Source: Spirochaetae bacterium HGW-Spirochaetae-5
Lineage (GTDB): Bacteria; Spirochaetota; UBA4802; UBA5550
Reading direction: 5' to 3'
Assembly: GCA_002839285.1 (NCBI GenBank)
Contig: PGXT01000014.1
Coordinates: forward strand, 1-54,445
Length of the DNA: 54,445 nt
Shown: positions 8,584 through 17,689 of the stretch, one piece after another
Layout of the letters: each line of letters opens with the position of its first letter
Numbering within the stretch: position 1 is the first letter of the stretch
Position numbers and translations under genes: made by a program
Notes under the pieces: generated by a model
The model's database searches: none
Seen by the model: the letters and a program-made list of their open reading frames with translations, nothing else
What the model was told of the DNA's origin: nothing

Positions 8584-9327
8584 CTATATGTGGTGATCAA
8601 CCGAAGCAGTTAATTCTTTCAATCTCGGCTTAACATACTCCAATCCTTCATTGATATCATCAAAGAAGTGAAATAGATTCAGATCCTCCGACGATATCAT
8701 CCCGTAGTCCACCAGTTTCGGGAAATTTATCAGATCTTTCCAGTATGCACTGTCATATAAAAGCACCGGAATCTGTTTAGCCATTTTTTTTGTCTGAATG
8801 AGTGTTAATGTTTCAAATAGTTCGTCAAATGTTCCAAAACCGCCGGGGAAAACGATTATAGCTTTTGCATGATAGATCAGCCATAACTTTCTCATGAAAA
8901 AATAGTGGAATTCCATATTAAGTTCTTCAGAAATATATTGATTCGGATGCTGCTCAAAGGGGAGTGATATATTTAAACCTAGTGTTTTTACACCCGCATC
9001 ATAAGCTCCCCGGTTTGCTGCCTCCATAATTCCGGGACCGCCGCCTGTGCATATGTAAAAGGTGTTTCCTGTTTCTTTCTTAAGTTCTTTGCTGTATTCA
9101 GCCAGTTCAAATGAGAATTTTCTTGCAATGTTGTAATATTCTGCAGTGCCGAATTCGTTGTTGTCAGGATTAGTTCTGGCCGAACCGAAAAATACCACGG
9201 TATGGTTTATGTCGTTTTTCTTTAATTTTGCTTCCGGCTGTATGTATTCACTGAGAATTCTTAATGTCCGCCCTTCTCTTGAATTCAGGAATTCAGGATC
9301 TTTATATGCTTTTTGAGGTTTGTGCAT
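8584..9327 (-). CDS. LOG/TIGR00730-family Rossmann-fold protein
   Basis: 247 residues. Marks of the lysine-decarboxylase-like LOG family are TVVFFGSART, CTGGGPGIMEAANRGA, and IVFPGGFGTFDELFETLTLIQ, containing the PGGxGTxxE catalytic motif. Family members such as plant LOG and bacterial homologues hydrolyse nucleoside 5'-monophosphate glycosidic bonds, releasing cytokinin-type bases or ribose 5-phosphate; the bacterial substrate is usually unknown. The N-terminal extension (KAYKDPEFLNSREGRTLRILSEYIQPEAKL) is typical of the longer bacterial subgroup, supporting the start at 9327 even though it overlaps the upstream gene by 26 bases. Confidence 0.9.
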   Translation of the reverse strand: MHKPQKAYKDPEFLNSREGRTLRILSEYIQPEAKLKKNDINHTVVFFGSARTNPDNNEFGTAEYYNIARKFSFELAEYSKELKKETGNTFYICTGGGPGIMEAANRGAYDAGVKTLGLNISLPFEQHPNQYISEELNMEFHYFFMRKLWLIYHAKAIIVFPGGFGTFDELFETLTLIQTKKMAKQIPVLLYDSAYWKDLINFPKLVDYGMISSEDLNLFHFFDDINEGLEYVKPRLKELTASVDHHI

Positions 9328-9904
9328 GTTTATAATACCGCCTTTTTCTTTTTATATTAAATATAGTACCATCTGTCGAATCGGTTACATTAGATGCAAT
9401 TATTGTCTTTTTATCTATATATTCGATAGAGACAGAATCCATAAAACTTAATATAATTTTAAGGCCGGCTCCGATCCCCCGGAGAGGGACTATTTCTCCA
9501 TTTACTTTTATTGATAACTTTGATTTTTCGGAATCTGTAGCGTAACTGATAATCTGATCATGGTAGTTTCTTGAGTGTATGTCGGGAGTGGTGCTTAATA
9601 TTTTTATAAAATCAAGACCTGTCCCGTGATCAATGATTGTTGCATCAAATTCCTCTTCAGATACAGTGTATCTGATTGTAATATTCCGTTTTTCAGGGAT
9701 ATTACAGGATTTATCATTACAATTCATTGTAACCTGAACCGCATTGGTAATAGATTCATCCATGGAGAGAATTATTTCATCTATCTCCTCCTGAGGATAC
9801 TCCATTTTAATGAGATCTATCATTAACCTGTCAATTACTTCAGGAACTATCGAAGTGTTTGCGGTAAAACTGTCCAGAAAACCTATTTCTTTATTTTTTA
9901 TCAT
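9302..9904 (-). CDS. GHKL ATPase-domain protein, anti-sigma-factor-like
   Basis: 200 residues with the Bergerat ATP-binding fold of RsbW/SpoIIAB-type kinases: N-box DESITNAVQV near residue 49-58, G1 box DHGTGLD near 111-117, and G2 box RGIGAGLKII near 160-169. Such proteins bind anti-anti-sigma partners and sigma factors, or act as switch-protein kinases. No STAS-domain partner or sigma factor is adjacent, so the target is unknown. A long insertion between G1 and G2 (residues about 118-158) is unlike minimal RsbW. It leads a two-gene minus-strand unit with the LOG gene. The ribosome site is weak. Confidence 0.82.
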   Translation of the reverse strand: MIKNKEIGFLDSFTANTSIVPEVIDRLMIDLIKMEYPQEEIDEIILSMDESITNAVQVTMNCNDKSCNIPEKRNITIRYTVSEEEFDATIIDHGTGLDFIKILSTTPDIHSRNYHDQIISYATDSEKSKLSIKVNGEIVPLRGIGAGLKIILSFMDSVSIEYIDKKTIIASNVTDSTDGTIFNIKRKRRYYKHAQTSKSI

Positions 9905-10059
9905 ACCATTTCTTTATTCTGAGTTATTTCATGAAGATGTAAAAATAGCCTGAAAAAATCAATTCATTAATTATTTTTCAGCACTGCAATAGCAGTTTTT
10001 ATAATAAAGGATATATTTATTATAAAATGTTAAATTTAAATAAGTATTTATTCTATAGC

Positions 10060-10190
10060 GGCAGTGAATTGTTTTCGGGATGCATATGTTTAGCATATGC
10101 AGAAATGATGAATTACAGGGATAATACCCCTGAAATTCATCATTTCTGGCACAGCGCATAGCACTGTGCCCGTGAAAATTAATTGCTGCT
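10060..10190. repeat. Palindromic miniature element, copy A
   Basis: Ends GGCAGTGAATTGTTTTCGGG and, inverted, AGCAGCAATTAATTTTC. Inside are three hairpins: TGCATATG..CATATGC, a central one with arms about 20 bases long (AGAAATGATGAATT / AATTCATCATTTCT), and GGCACAG..CTGTGCC. It is the most diverged full-length copy and is AT-rich in its arms. Any target duplication at the flanks has decayed beyond recognition. Confidence 0.75.
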
Positions 10191-10271
10191 CTCTTAACTT
10201 TTTTTAATTAAAAAATTTTGTAAAGCTCATTATCTAAACAGATAAAATTTTTATAAAACAGATGATTATTC

Positions 10272-10290
10272 AAGCCTCGTCGGGCTTTTT
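10272..10290 (+). terminator. Orphan terminator-like hairpin
   Basis: AAGCC-TCGTC-GGGCTT followed by a run of T. The stem is only five to six base pairs. No gene on the plus strand reads into it, so it may be a relic or the end of an unseen short transcript. Confidence 0.35.
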
Positions 10291-10340
10291 AACTTTTTCA
10301 AATATGTGCGTTCCCGGAAAAAATTCACTTCGTTCGAATC

Positions 10341-10430
10341 GGTAGTGAATTATTTCCGGGGGTGCGTATGCTCCGCATACGCCTGGAATGGTGGATTACG
10401 GGGTGCTGCCCCCTGAAATAAACTGCTGCC
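10341..10430. repeat. Palindromic miniature element, copy B, with 8-bp target duplication
   Basis: A 90-base copy with ends GGTAGTGAATTATTTCCGGG and, inverted, GGCAGCAGTTTATTTC. It keeps the GCGTATG-CTC-CGCATACGC hairpin but has lost the return arm of the central hairpin and the third hairpin, so it is an internally deleted derivative. It is bracketed by the exact direct repeat TTCGAATC (10333-10340 and 10431-10438), the footprint expected of transposition with an 8-bp staggered cut. Confidence 0.85.
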
Positions 10431-10540
10431 TTCGAATCTATTATTACAGATTGTAAAAAATAGTTCACAGAATAATCTGATGAATAATACTTGGATAATA
10501 AATTTTAAGTTAATATTAAAAGGAATATCCGGGCCGGATT

Positions 10541-11665
10541 ATGAAAAGCGGTATATACATACACATCCCATTCTGCAGAAATAAATGTGATTACTGCAGT
10601 TTTTATTCAATTCCGGTAAACAATAATAGTGATATCATAGAATCTTATGTGGAAAAACTGCTGAAAGAGATTGATCATATCTCCGGAATTTACGGCAGAG
10701 CGGATGCCGATACAATATATTTCGGAGGTGGTACCCCCTCCATTCTAAAGCCCGGACAGGTAGATAAAATAATCAGCAGGATTTCAAAAAACTTTGATTT
10801 GGGCTCTGACCCCGAAATCACAATCGAGATGAATCCCCATGATCTGCTTCGTGAAAAGCTTAAGGGATTTACACAGGCCGGCGTGAACAGAATAACCCTG
10901 GGTGTACAATCGCTGAATACTGAAATGAGAAAAAATATCGGCCGAAGAGGGGGAGTTTTAACTGAATCAGATTTTGAACTCTTTTTTTCTCACGGCGGAT
11001 TCATCAGATGTCTTGATATTATGGCCGGGCTCCCGGGTCAGAGCAGGTCTCTATTGCTGAATGATCTGGAAAGGGTAACTTCATACAAACCTGAACATAT
11101 ATCACTATATCTTCTTTCTGTAGATGAGGATACACCGCTCGGCAGACGTTTTAATCCTGACGATAATTTTGATAATCTCCAGGCTGATTTGTGGGGAGAT
11201 GCAATGGATTTTCTTTCAGAAAAAGGGTATATTCATTACGAAATTTCGAATTACGCTCTCCCCGGATTCGAATCAAGGCATAATTCCAAATACTGGGATT
11301 TCACTCCATTTTTCGGCTTCGGTTCAGGCGCTCATTCATTTGCAGATGGAAAAAGATATTCAAACAAGCTTCAGGTTAGTGATTATATAAACAACGATGA
11401 ATTTCTGTACGATTTTGAGGCTCTGACCCCGGAAAGTATAATAGTCGAATTCTTTATGACATTTCTCCGGAGAATGAAGGGATTCAGCAGCGAAGAGTTT
11501 ATTAGCGTCACTGGAGTTCCCATCCCCGACAGTGTTATTGCTATATTAAATGCATTTATAATAGAAGAGATGATTGAAATAACCGATGGAAGATACCATC
11601 TCTCAAAAAAAGGTCTTTTTTATACAGATTCTATAATTTACAGACTTACAGAACAGTTCCTTTAG
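10541..11665 (+). CDS. hemW: Radical SAM heme chaperone HemW (coproporphyrinogen oxidase-like)
   Basis: 374 residues. The N-terminus GIYIHIPFCRNKCDYCSFYS has the CxxxCxxC cluster motif (about residues 12-19) that ligates the radical SAM [4Fe-4S]. It is followed by YFGGGTPS, the EMNP..LL motif, GVNRITLGVQSLN and the EISNYALPGFESRHNSKYW block typical of HemN-like proteins. The HemW subgroup binds heme and delivers it to apoproteins rather than oxidising coproporphyrinogen; the compact length favours HemW over HemN. It stands alone, with flagellar genes 220 bases downstream. Confidence 0.92.
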   Translation: MKSGIYIHIPFCRNKCDYCSFYSIPVNNNSDIIESYVEKLLKEIDHISGIYGRADADTIYFGGGTPSILKPGQVDKIISRISKNFDLGSDPEITIEMNPHDLLREKLKGFTQAGVNRITLGVQSLNTEMRKNIGRRGGVLTESDFELFFSHGGFIRCLDIMAGLPGQSRSLLLNDLERVTSYKPEHISLYLLSVDEDTPLGRRFNPDDNFDNLQADLWGDAMDFLSEKGYIHYEISNYALPGFESRHNSKYWDFTPFFGFGSGAHSFADGKRYSNKLQVSDYINNDEFLYDFEALTPESIIVEFFMTFLRRMKGFSSEEFISVTGVPIPDSVIAILNAFIIEEMIEITDGRYHLSKKGLFYTDSIIYRLTEQFL

Positions 11666-11884
11666 GAACCATGATTTGCATGATAAAGGATTTTCATGAT
11701 CACAGAGCGGGTAAACTCTCTCTAAATCAGGGAAATCTTAAAATCAGGTGAATCAAGGTTCAGACAAAAAACTCCTCTTATCTAGCGTCTATAAACCTCA
11801 AAACTAATATAAAAACTTCTCATTGATTCGGGACATATTACCGATACTTAAATGAATATTCATACTTTGATCATGGAGGGTCAA

Positions 11885-12391
11885 ATGCATCAGGCCGTTT
11901 TTAAGCTGGAAAATATTATGAATCTTGAAAGAGAGATCTATCAGGAGATATATAGAATAGAAGAAGAAAAAAGTGAAGCAATAATAAAAAAGTCCGGGAA
12001 GATTATTGAAGAACTCTCCGTATCTCAGGAGAAACTTCTCGGTAAAATTGAATCGCTTGAACATGAAAGAATAAAGCTTATGGAGAGCTATAAAAAATCG
12101 CATAAGCTTCACCCTCCTCATGGAGATGTTACTCTTCAGGATGTAATAGATTCAACGGACAGTAAAACTGCATTTTCACTTAAAGAGGCAGGTATAGAGC
12201 TTAAAAGAATTCTGCTGAAAGTGAAGAGCATTCAGGATCTTAACTCCAGACTCATAAAAGATAATATGGAGTTTTACGACATACTTATCTCAGGTTTAAA
12301 AAACAGTTCCACTCTCCGTTCCGGTTACGGAAGGGACGGGAAAGAACAGGGTCGTGTATTTAATCCGGTATTGTTCAATATTAAGGCGTAA
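11885..12391 (+). CDS. flgN: Flagellar chaperone FlgN-like protein
   Basis: 168-residue, almost wholly helical protein with leucine/glutamate heptads over residues 1-70 and 95-130, fitting the FlgNj family of export chaperones that hold the hook-filament junction proteins FlgK and FlgL. I place the start at ATG 11885, which has GGAGGG seven bases upstream; the upstream in-frame ATG 11852 has none. Assignment rests on its helical make-up and its position 11 bases before flgK, rather than on a strong signature. Confidence 0.82.
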   Translation: MHQAVFKLENIMNLEREIYQEIYRIEEEKSEAIIKKSGKIIEELSVSQEKLLGKIESLEHERIKLMESYKKSHKLHPPHGDVTLQDVIDSTDSKTAFSLKEAGIELKRILLKVKSIQDLNSRLIKDNMEFYDILISGLKNSSTLRSGYGRDGKEQGRVFNPVLFNIKA

Positions 12392-12402
12392 AGGGGAAAA
12401 TT

Positions 12403-14313
12403 ATGAATTCAACATTCATGGGACTTGAAATCGGGAAAAGGGGCCTTCAGTCGCACCAGCAGGCGCTTCATGTGACAGGTCATAACATATCTAATGCTGA
12501 AAACAAGGATTATTCAAGGCAGAAGGTTGTAATTACATCTGCCGATCCCATATATGTCCCTTCATTAAACAGGGGTGAACAGGCCGGACAGCTCGGTCAG
12601 GGGAGTACTGTAGCTTCAGTGGAGAGAATCAGGGATTCCTTCATCGATGACCGAATGGTGGCTGAAAAGAATACCATGGGATACTGGAAATCTAAAAACG
12701 ATTTTATATATCAGATAGAAACTATATACAATGAACCTTCCGACCAGTCTATCCGGAGCAGAATGGATGCCATGTGGGCATCATGGCAGGAACTCTCCAA
12801 ATATCCCGAGGAGAGGTCAACACGGGAAGTTGTAAAAGAGAAGGGGGTTCACCTTGCCGGAGAAATCAACGGTGTGTTCAGGCAGCTCTATGATTTGAGG
12901 CAGAATGCCAATATGCAGGTGGAACACCGTGTTAACCAGATTAACATGTATGCATCGGATGTCCGTGATCTCAATGAGCGTATTCAGAAGTCGGAAGCTC
13001 TTGGTGATAACCCCAATGATCTTAGAGACAGAAGAGATGCACTTATCGAGAAATTATCAAACATCGTAAATGTTTCTGTAGGTAGAAGCGATAAAGATGA
13101 AGTGATAGTTTATATAGATGGCGAGAACCTTGTACAGGGATCGATCCTCAGACCTTTGAAAGTGGTAAAGAATCCCGATAATGACGGAATGTTTGATGTT
13201 GTATGGAAGACTTCCGAAACTCCGGTCTCCGTTAAAGGGGGCGAGCTTGCCGGTCTTATTGAAGTACGTGATGTTATACTAAGACAGAACATAAATGACG
13301 TGAATGCTCTGGCTGTAAACATAACAGACCTTACCAATGAAGTTCACCGTGACGGTTTCGGACGGAGAGGCGAGACTAATACCAATTTTTTCTCTCACCT
13401 GAATATTAGTGATGACAGCGAAGGGAATTTTGACTACAACAATGACGGTGTAAACGATACCACTGCAATATTTAAAGTTGCAGGAAATAATAAAGTGGAT
13501 TCATCGGCGGCAATCGGAATAAGCGGAACTCTTTCATTTGCAAGAAACGATTCACTTGACTCAATTGCAGAAATCGATTATGCCGAGTCCGATACCGTTA
13601 ACTCCGTTATAAAAAAGATAAATGACGCAAAACTCGGTGTTGTGGCATATATGGATCACAACGGAAGTTTTGCCCTGAAAGCTACAGTTGCCCGTGATAC
13701 CGATAAAAAGAATTTCATGCTCCGTCATCTTGAGGATTCGGGCCAGTTTCTTGTGGGTCTTACGGGAGTTCTTAAACAGAGCGGCCAGCAGGGATCTTTC
13801 GATTACAGGAGAGTTAATGATGTTGTTAAATTTCTCCCCCAGAAAGAGCATATAACTATTACACCCAGGTTTAATCCCGCTGCAAGTATGGCTGTTTCGC
13901 GCGAGATAATTGAAGATGTTGATAAAATTGCCGCGGCCAAAGGGAACGATATCGGCGGCACCGGCGACTTTAATACAACAAACGGTATTGGAGATGGAAC
14001 GAATGCTCTCTCCATTGCGTCACTGAGACACAAGGCTGCAATGGTGGACAGTAAAACTACATTCTCTGAATTTTATACAGCGCTTATTGCAAGAATCGGA
14101 TCTCAGGGGGAAGAGACCAAAGACAGAATTGAAAATCAGACAACTCTGCTTAAAAATCTTGAAAATATGCGTCAGTCAGTGTCAGGAATAAATCTCGATG
14201 AAGAGATGGCAAACATGGTTGCGTTTCAGCATGGTTATAACGCCTCGGCCAGGGTAATTTCTACCATGGATAAAATGCTCGAAACAGTAATCAGACTCGG
14301 AGCAGGAGCGTAA
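12403..14313 (+). CDS. flgK: Flagellar hook-associated protein 1, FlgK
   Basis: 636 residues. The N-terminus (GLEIGKRGLQSHQQALHVTGHNISNAENKDYSRQKV) and C-terminus (GINLDEEMANMVAFQHGYNASARVISTMDKMLETVIRL) form the coiled-coil D0/D1 domains shared by axial flagellar proteins. The central part, about residues 230-540, is the variable surface domain. FlgK is the first hook-filament junction protein. A GGGGAA ribosome site precedes the ATG. In the run flgN-flgK-flgL-fliW-csrA it sits as in other spirochaetes. Confidence 0.96.
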   Translation: MNSTFMGLEIGKRGLQSHQQALHVTGHNISNAENKDYSRQKVVITSADPIYVPSLNRGEQAGQLGQGSTVASVERIRDSFIDDRMVAEKNTMGYWKSKNDFIYQIETIYNEPSDQSIRSRMDAMWASWQELSKYPEERSTREVVKEKGVHLAGEINGVFRQLYDLRQNANMQVEHRVNQINMYASDVRDLNERIQKSEALGDNPNDLRDRRDALIEKLSNIVNVSVGRSDKDEVIVYIDGENLVQGSILRPLKVVKNPDNDGMFDVVWKTSETPVSVKGGELAGLIEVRDVILRQNINDVNALAVNITDLTNEVHRDGFGRRGETNTNFFSHLNISDDSEGNFDYNNDGVNDTTAIFKVAGNNKVDSSAAIGISGTLSFARNDSLDSIAEIDYAESDTVNSVIKKINDAKLGVVAYMDHNGSFALKATVARDTDKKNFMLRHLEDSGQFLVGLTGVLKQSGQQGSFDYRRVNDVVKFLPQKEHITITPRFNPAASMAVSREIIEDVDKIAAAKGNDIGGTGDFNTTNGIGDGTNALSIASLRHKAAMVDSKTTFSEFYTALIARIGSQGEETKDRIENQTTLLKNLENMRQSVSGINLDEEMANMVAFQHGYNASARVISTMDKMLETVIRLGAGA

Positions 14314-14316
14314 TAT

Positions 14317-15579
14317 ATGAACAGAATAACAAATTCCATGATCAATAATACGATGACCTTCAATCTCCAGAGGCATCAGACAGAAATGGATACAATACAG
14401 AATCAGCTTTCCACGGGTAAAAAAGTTCAGACTCCCCGCGACAATCCTATCGCGGCAACAAACCAGATGATGTATCGAACAAGGTTATCCGAGATAGATC
14501 AGTATATATCAAACATTAATGAAACACAGTCGAGACTCAACGAAGTCGATACAGCTCTTCAGTCAACTCTCCGCATATTTCAGAGAATCAGAGAGCTTTC
14601 AGTTCAGGGTGCAAACGGAATATACTCGAACTTCGAAAGAAAAGAGGCCGCGGCAACGGAGATTAATCAGCTTCTTGAAGAGATAGTGAGTATAGCCAAC
14701 ACCAGAGGAGCCACCGGGAAAGCGATTTTCGGAGGATTTAAAACCGGAACTGAAGATCAGCCCAATCCTTTCGTACCTATTTATATGACTCTTACTGCCG
14801 GCAGACAGGGCGATGCCATGATCGGAGTTGAATATCGCGGGAATACAGGGGCACAGATCAGAGAGGTCGGTAAAGGCGATACAATGGAAGTAAATATTCC
14901 GGGTAATAAAGTATTCTGGGCAACTGATCAGATGCTTACTTCCGGACAGGATGCTACAAACTACAATGCTGCATCAAATCAGGTGATAAAAATTGACGGG
15001 ACGGAGATACAGGTTACCGCAGGGGATAATATCGATATTATCATCGATAAGATTAATAATGCAGGGCTGAGCGTCTCGGCAGCAAAGGGCGGGGTTAATA
15101 ATCTTATACTGTCAACAACAACTCCGCATCAGATATGGGTTGAAGATAAAGGGAGCGGGACAGTACTTCAGGATCTTGGAATAATAAACAGAAATTATCC
15201 TCAGCCTCCGAACAATATAGACTCAACTGTTACAATAGGGGGGATGTCGATATTTGAAATGATAATTCAGGTCAGAGATGATCTTGTGCGTGGCGATCAG
15301 GAGCTTGTAGGGGGCCGGGATCTTGGCCTTATCGACATGGCGCTTGATAATGTTCTTCGGCACCTTGCTTCAACCGGAGCCAAGCAGAATAGAGTTGAAG
15401 AGCTTGCGAAGAAAGCTGAATATGAGAAAGGGAATGTAACCGAGATACTTGCTAAAAATGAAGGTATAGATTATCCCGAAACGATAATGAACTTTAAATG
15501 GCTTGAAAGTATTCATCAATACGCATTATCCGTAGGGGCTAAAACAATCAAAACCACATTGATGGATTTTTTACGATAG
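14317..15579 (+). CDS. flgL: Flagellar hook-associated protein 3, FlgL
   Basis: 420 residues. The N-terminal flagellin-like domain reads RITNSMINNTMTFNLQRHQTEMDTIQNQLSTGKKVQTPRDNP, and the helical arm continues through TRLSEIDQYISNINETQSRLNEVDTAL. The C-terminal end is the matching D0 helix. The 420-residue length, with an insertion near residues 135-330, is at the longer end for FlgL. It forms the second junction ring between hook and filament. The ribosome site AGGAGCG lies inside the flgK end, four bases separating the genes. Confidence 0.95.
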   Translation: MNRITNSMINNTMTFNLQRHQTEMDTIQNQLSTGKKVQTPRDNPIAATNQMMYRTRLSEIDQYISNINETQSRLNEVDTALQSTLRIFQRIRELSVQGANGIYSNFERKEAAATEINQLLEEIVSIANTRGATGKAIFGGFKTGTEDQPNPFVPIYMTLTAGRQGDAMIGVEYRGNTGAQIREVGKGDTMEVNIPGNKVFWATDQMLTSGQDATNYNAASNQVIKIDGTEIQVTAGDNIDIIIDKINNAGLSVSAAKGGVNNLILSTTTPHQIWVEDKGSGTVLQDLGIINRNYPQPPNNIDSTVTIGGMSIFEMIIQVRDDLVRGDQELVGGRDLGLIDMALDNVLRHLASTGAKQNRVEELAKKAEYEKGNVTEILAKNEGIDYPETIMNFKWLESIHQYALSVGAKTIKTTLMDFLR

Positions 15580-15612
15580 TATTGAAGGGTATTTATTTAT
15601 AAAATTCTTAAA

Positions 15613-15638
15613 TTTCCGCGGGGCACTTTCCGCGGAAA
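15613..15638. promoter_or_regulatory. Hairpin between flgL and fliW
   Basis: Perfect nine-base arms TTTCCGCGG / CCGCGGAAA around an eight-base loop, with no T-run after it. It could be a weak terminator, an mRNA stabiliser or a processing site that separates filament-junction from fliW-csrA expression. Confidence 0.5.
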
Positions 15639-15697
15639 CTATGTTTAAACATGCGTCAATGTTTCAAAGTAATTTAAAAAATGAGTGAGGTTCCTGC

Positions 15698-16159
15698 TTG
15701 AGTATAAAAGTTAACACTAAACCGTTCGGCGAAATAGAGATCAATGAGCTTCAGATTATAGATTTTCCTGAAGGTATTCTCGGTTTTGATTTTATAAAAA
15801 AATTTATAATTCTGGATGCCGAAGATGAAGGTTCGCCTTTCAAGTGGATGCAGGCTTTCGATGAAAAAAATCTCGCTTTTGTAATAATACGACCTCTTGA
15901 TTTTATGGATGAGTATGAACTTGTCATCTCTCAAAATGATCTTGAAACACTTAAGTCCGACAACATCGAGGAATTACTTACATTTGCTATTGTAACCATT
16001 CCTGATAATCCGAGGAATATGACAGCGAATCTTCAGGGGCCGGTTATTATTAATCCAGTAAAACGGCTGGGTAAGCAGGCGATTTCCCTCAGTGACCGCT
16101 ATACAGTTCGTCATAATATTCTGGACGAAATGAAAAAACAAACTAAGGCGGGGGGATGA
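15698..16159 (+). CDS. fliW: Flagellar assembly factor FliW
   Basis: 153 residues beginning at TTG 15698 with GAGG about ten bases before it. Recognisable FliW features are the opening [37 protein letters not shown] and the [24 protein letters not shown] block. FliW binds CsrA allosterically and also flagellin, so that free flagellin releases FliW to repress through CsrA. The csrA gene follows after four bases, the standard pairing. The position after flgL matches spirochaetes and Bacillus. Confidence 0.95.
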   Translation: MSIKVNTKPFGEIEINELQIIDFPEGILGFDFIKKFIILDAEDEGSPFKWMQAFDEKNLAFVIIRPLDFMDEYELVISQNDLETLKSDNIEELLTFAIVTIPDNPRNMTANLQGPVIINPVKRLGKQAISLSDRYTVRHNILDEMKKQTKAGG

Positions 16160-16163
16160 GATT

Positions 16164-16406
16164 ATGCTTGTTCTTGCCAGACGATTGAATGAAAGTATAA
16201 TGATCGGCGATGACATTGAGATTGTCGTCATTGATATAAAGGGTGACCAGGTAAAGCTCGGGATTAAAGCTCCGAGGAAAGTAACTGTTCACAGAAAAGA
16301 GATTTATCAGGAGATCAAACAGGAGAATATCGCCGCTATCAGTTCCGATTTTGATCCTAATACTCTGCGCGATCTTTCTGATCTATTTAAAAAAGATAAA
16401 AAGTGA
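16164..16406 (+). CDS. csrA: Carbon storage/translational regulator CsrA
   Basis: 80 residues, opening [37 protein letters not shown] with the conserved [10 protein letters not shown]; the RNA-binding LxLxRR and VHRxEIY faces are intact. A dimer of this beta-strand protein binds GGA in mRNA hairpin loops and blocks ribosome access, classically on flagellin mRNA. The C-terminal tail (about residues 58-80, ending LFKKDKK) is longer than in E. coli, as in other FliW-antagonised CsrAs, where the tail helix contributes to FliW contact. Strong GGGGGG ribosome site. Confidence 0.97.
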   Translation: MLVLARRLNESIMIGDDIEIVVIDIKGDQVKLGIKAPRKVTVHRKEIYQEIKQENIAAISSDFDPNTLRDLSDLFKKDKK

Positions 16407-17065
16407 TGTTCAATATAGATTTATTTACTGCATCTCTTATATTTTTCGGGTTTTTTCTTGTCAGAGAATTTGTTGCCTATAAAAAAATACTGGTTCTTAA
16501 ATATTTTTTCACACCTCTTCTGACATTTATGCTTGTGCTGATGATGATTTATTCAATCAGCATAAACGGATTCGATAAATACAGAGTTTTAATACTGCTG
16601 TCACTGCTGTCGGCACTTGTTGCTGATACACTGCTTATGATAGAGGAAGTTGACCTTCTTAAAAACGGAATGGTATATTTTATCATAGGTCATGTTTTCT
16701 ACGTATTTGCTTTTTCCGGAGATATAACATTTAAAACATGGAATATTTTTCTTATAGCGGTATTGGCTGTTTTAAGTTTTATTTATATAAGGATTTTAAT
16801 GAAAACAGCCGGTAAAATGATAATACCTGTTGTATCATATGTTTTAATCCTTGATTTAATGGTGTATTTTGCCCTGACGGGGTTGAATAATGGATTGTCT
16901 GCATCGGGTATAATTGTAGCTTCAGGCGCTCTTCTCTTTATGATTTCAGATTTTATCCTGTCGATAAACGCATTTGTTAAACCTGTCCCCAACAGTACGG
17001 TCTACACATGGCTGCTGTACGCGCCGGCACAATTTCTCTTCGTGCTGTCCACTTTTATTCATTAA
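16406..17065 (+). CDS. YhhN-family membrane protein (lysoplasmalogenase-like)
   Basis: About 219 residues with seven to eight predicted membrane segments. YhhN-family marks are LLSALVADTLLMIE, GHVFYVFAF, the SGALLFMISDFILSINAF motif with its acidic residue in a membrane helix, and the closing LLYAPAQFLFVLS. Family members hydrolyse the vinyl-ether bond of lysoplasmalogens; plasmalogens occur in anaerobic bacteria, including spirochaetes, which makes the role plausible. ATG 16406 shares one base with the csrA stop; GTG 16403 is an alternative start. Confidence 0.82.
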   Translation: MFNIDLFTASLIFFGFFLVREFVAYKKILVLKYFFTPLLTFMLVLMMIYSISINGFDKYRVLILLSLLSALVADTLLMIEEVDLLKNGMVYFIIGHVFYVFAFSGDITFKTWNIFLIAVLAVLSFIYIRILMKTAGKMIIPVVSYVLILDLMVYFALTGLNNGLSASGIIVASGALLFMISDFILSINAFVKPVPNSTVYTWLLYAPAQFLFVLSTFIH

Positions 17066-17090
17066 ATCCTTTAATTATACACTTCAGCAT

Positions 17091-17149
17091 GGCAGCAGTT
17101 TGTTTCCAGGCGCGAGTATGCTTCGGATTTGCGGAAATAAATTACTGCA
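17091..17149. repeat. Palindromic miniature element, copy E, minimal
   Basis: Begins GGCAGCAGTTTGTTTCC and ends, inverted, TGCAGTAATTTATTTCC. Only a remnant of the GTATGC hairpin remains between the two ends. Flanks TTCAGCAT and CTCAGGCT match at 5 of 8 positions, at best a decayed target duplication. Confidence 0.6.
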
Positions 17150-17317
17150 CTCAGGCTCAGATATATGCTCAGTAATTAAGGCTGACTTTAATTTATATTT
17201 TAATAACATTAATTGTTAGAATAAAAATATTTAAAATCATATAAATATTTGAAATATTCTGGCCTTTTTATTACAATGACTAAATGTTATGAAATTTTAT
17301 TTTAAATCTGTTCATAA

Positions 17318-17472
17318 GCCGGCGGTAAAATTTTTCCCCAGCTGCGTCCGGTCTGCAGCGGAAAAGGAACTGCTCCGGTTTTCGGGCAGTTGATTTTAGT
17401 TCATTAACGTCAGGTAATAAAAACTTGACACCGATTTTCGGGGTCTTAATGTGTCAAAACTTTTCCGCCGGC
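17318..17472. repeat. Inverted-repeat element with GCCGGCGG ends
   Basis: GCCGGCGG at the left end is mirrored by CCGCCGGC at the right, each continued by an A/T run facing inwards. Between them lie smaller stem-loops: GCTGC..GCAGC, AACTGC..GCAGTT, and TTGACAC..GTGTCAA. This could be a second miniature element or a folded RNA; only this copy is clearly visible, though the hairpin at 26141-26215 has related ends (TGGCGGTAAAAT). Confidence 0.5.
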
Positions 17473-17689
17473 AGTTACTGATCGTCTAAACAGGACGTTT
17501 TGTATCAGGTTTAGATTTACAAATTTTTAATCTGATTAACTGGGGTAAATCGGGAAGAAATCATCCGGATTATAACAATTGGATGATTCAGATGCAGGTA
17601 TTTTTCATAATGTATAATGGTTGAAAGATCGTTATGCCTGGAAGTGTGCAGAATTTAACAACTTTAAAGGGTCTTTTTTAATAAAAAAA

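Larger units (their letters stand above)
9905..10540. other. Gene-free stretch holding two palindromic repeat copies
   Basis: This 636-base gap between divergent genes holds no convincing ORF. It contains repeat copies at 10060-10190 and 10341-10430, and a terminator-like hairpin between them at 10272-10290 that serves no visible gene. The last ~100 bases presumably carry the hemW promoter; the sequence is AT-rich, with several TATAAT-like hexamers, and I cannot choose one. Confidence 0.7.

Noticed and set aside
9971-10159. Minus-strand 62-codon ORF in the gap
   Set aside because: It is made almost wholly of repeat copy A and has no ribosome site; a structural by-product.
10333-10340. TTCGAATC as a tRNA T-loop remnant, suggesting a tRNA attachment site
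   Set aside because: No acceptor or anticodon arms can be drawn around it; the same eight bases recur exactly at the other side of the element, which a target duplication explains better.
10541-11665. HemW gene as the missing radical SAM member of the Memo/AMMECR1 trio
   Set aside because: Its motifs (CRNKCDYC, EISNYALPG) belong to the HemN/HemW family, a different radical SAM group.
11821-11848. Possible sigma-28 promoter (ACCGATAC) before flgN
   Set aside because: The -10 differs from GCCGATAA at two places and no TAAA lies at the right distance upstream.
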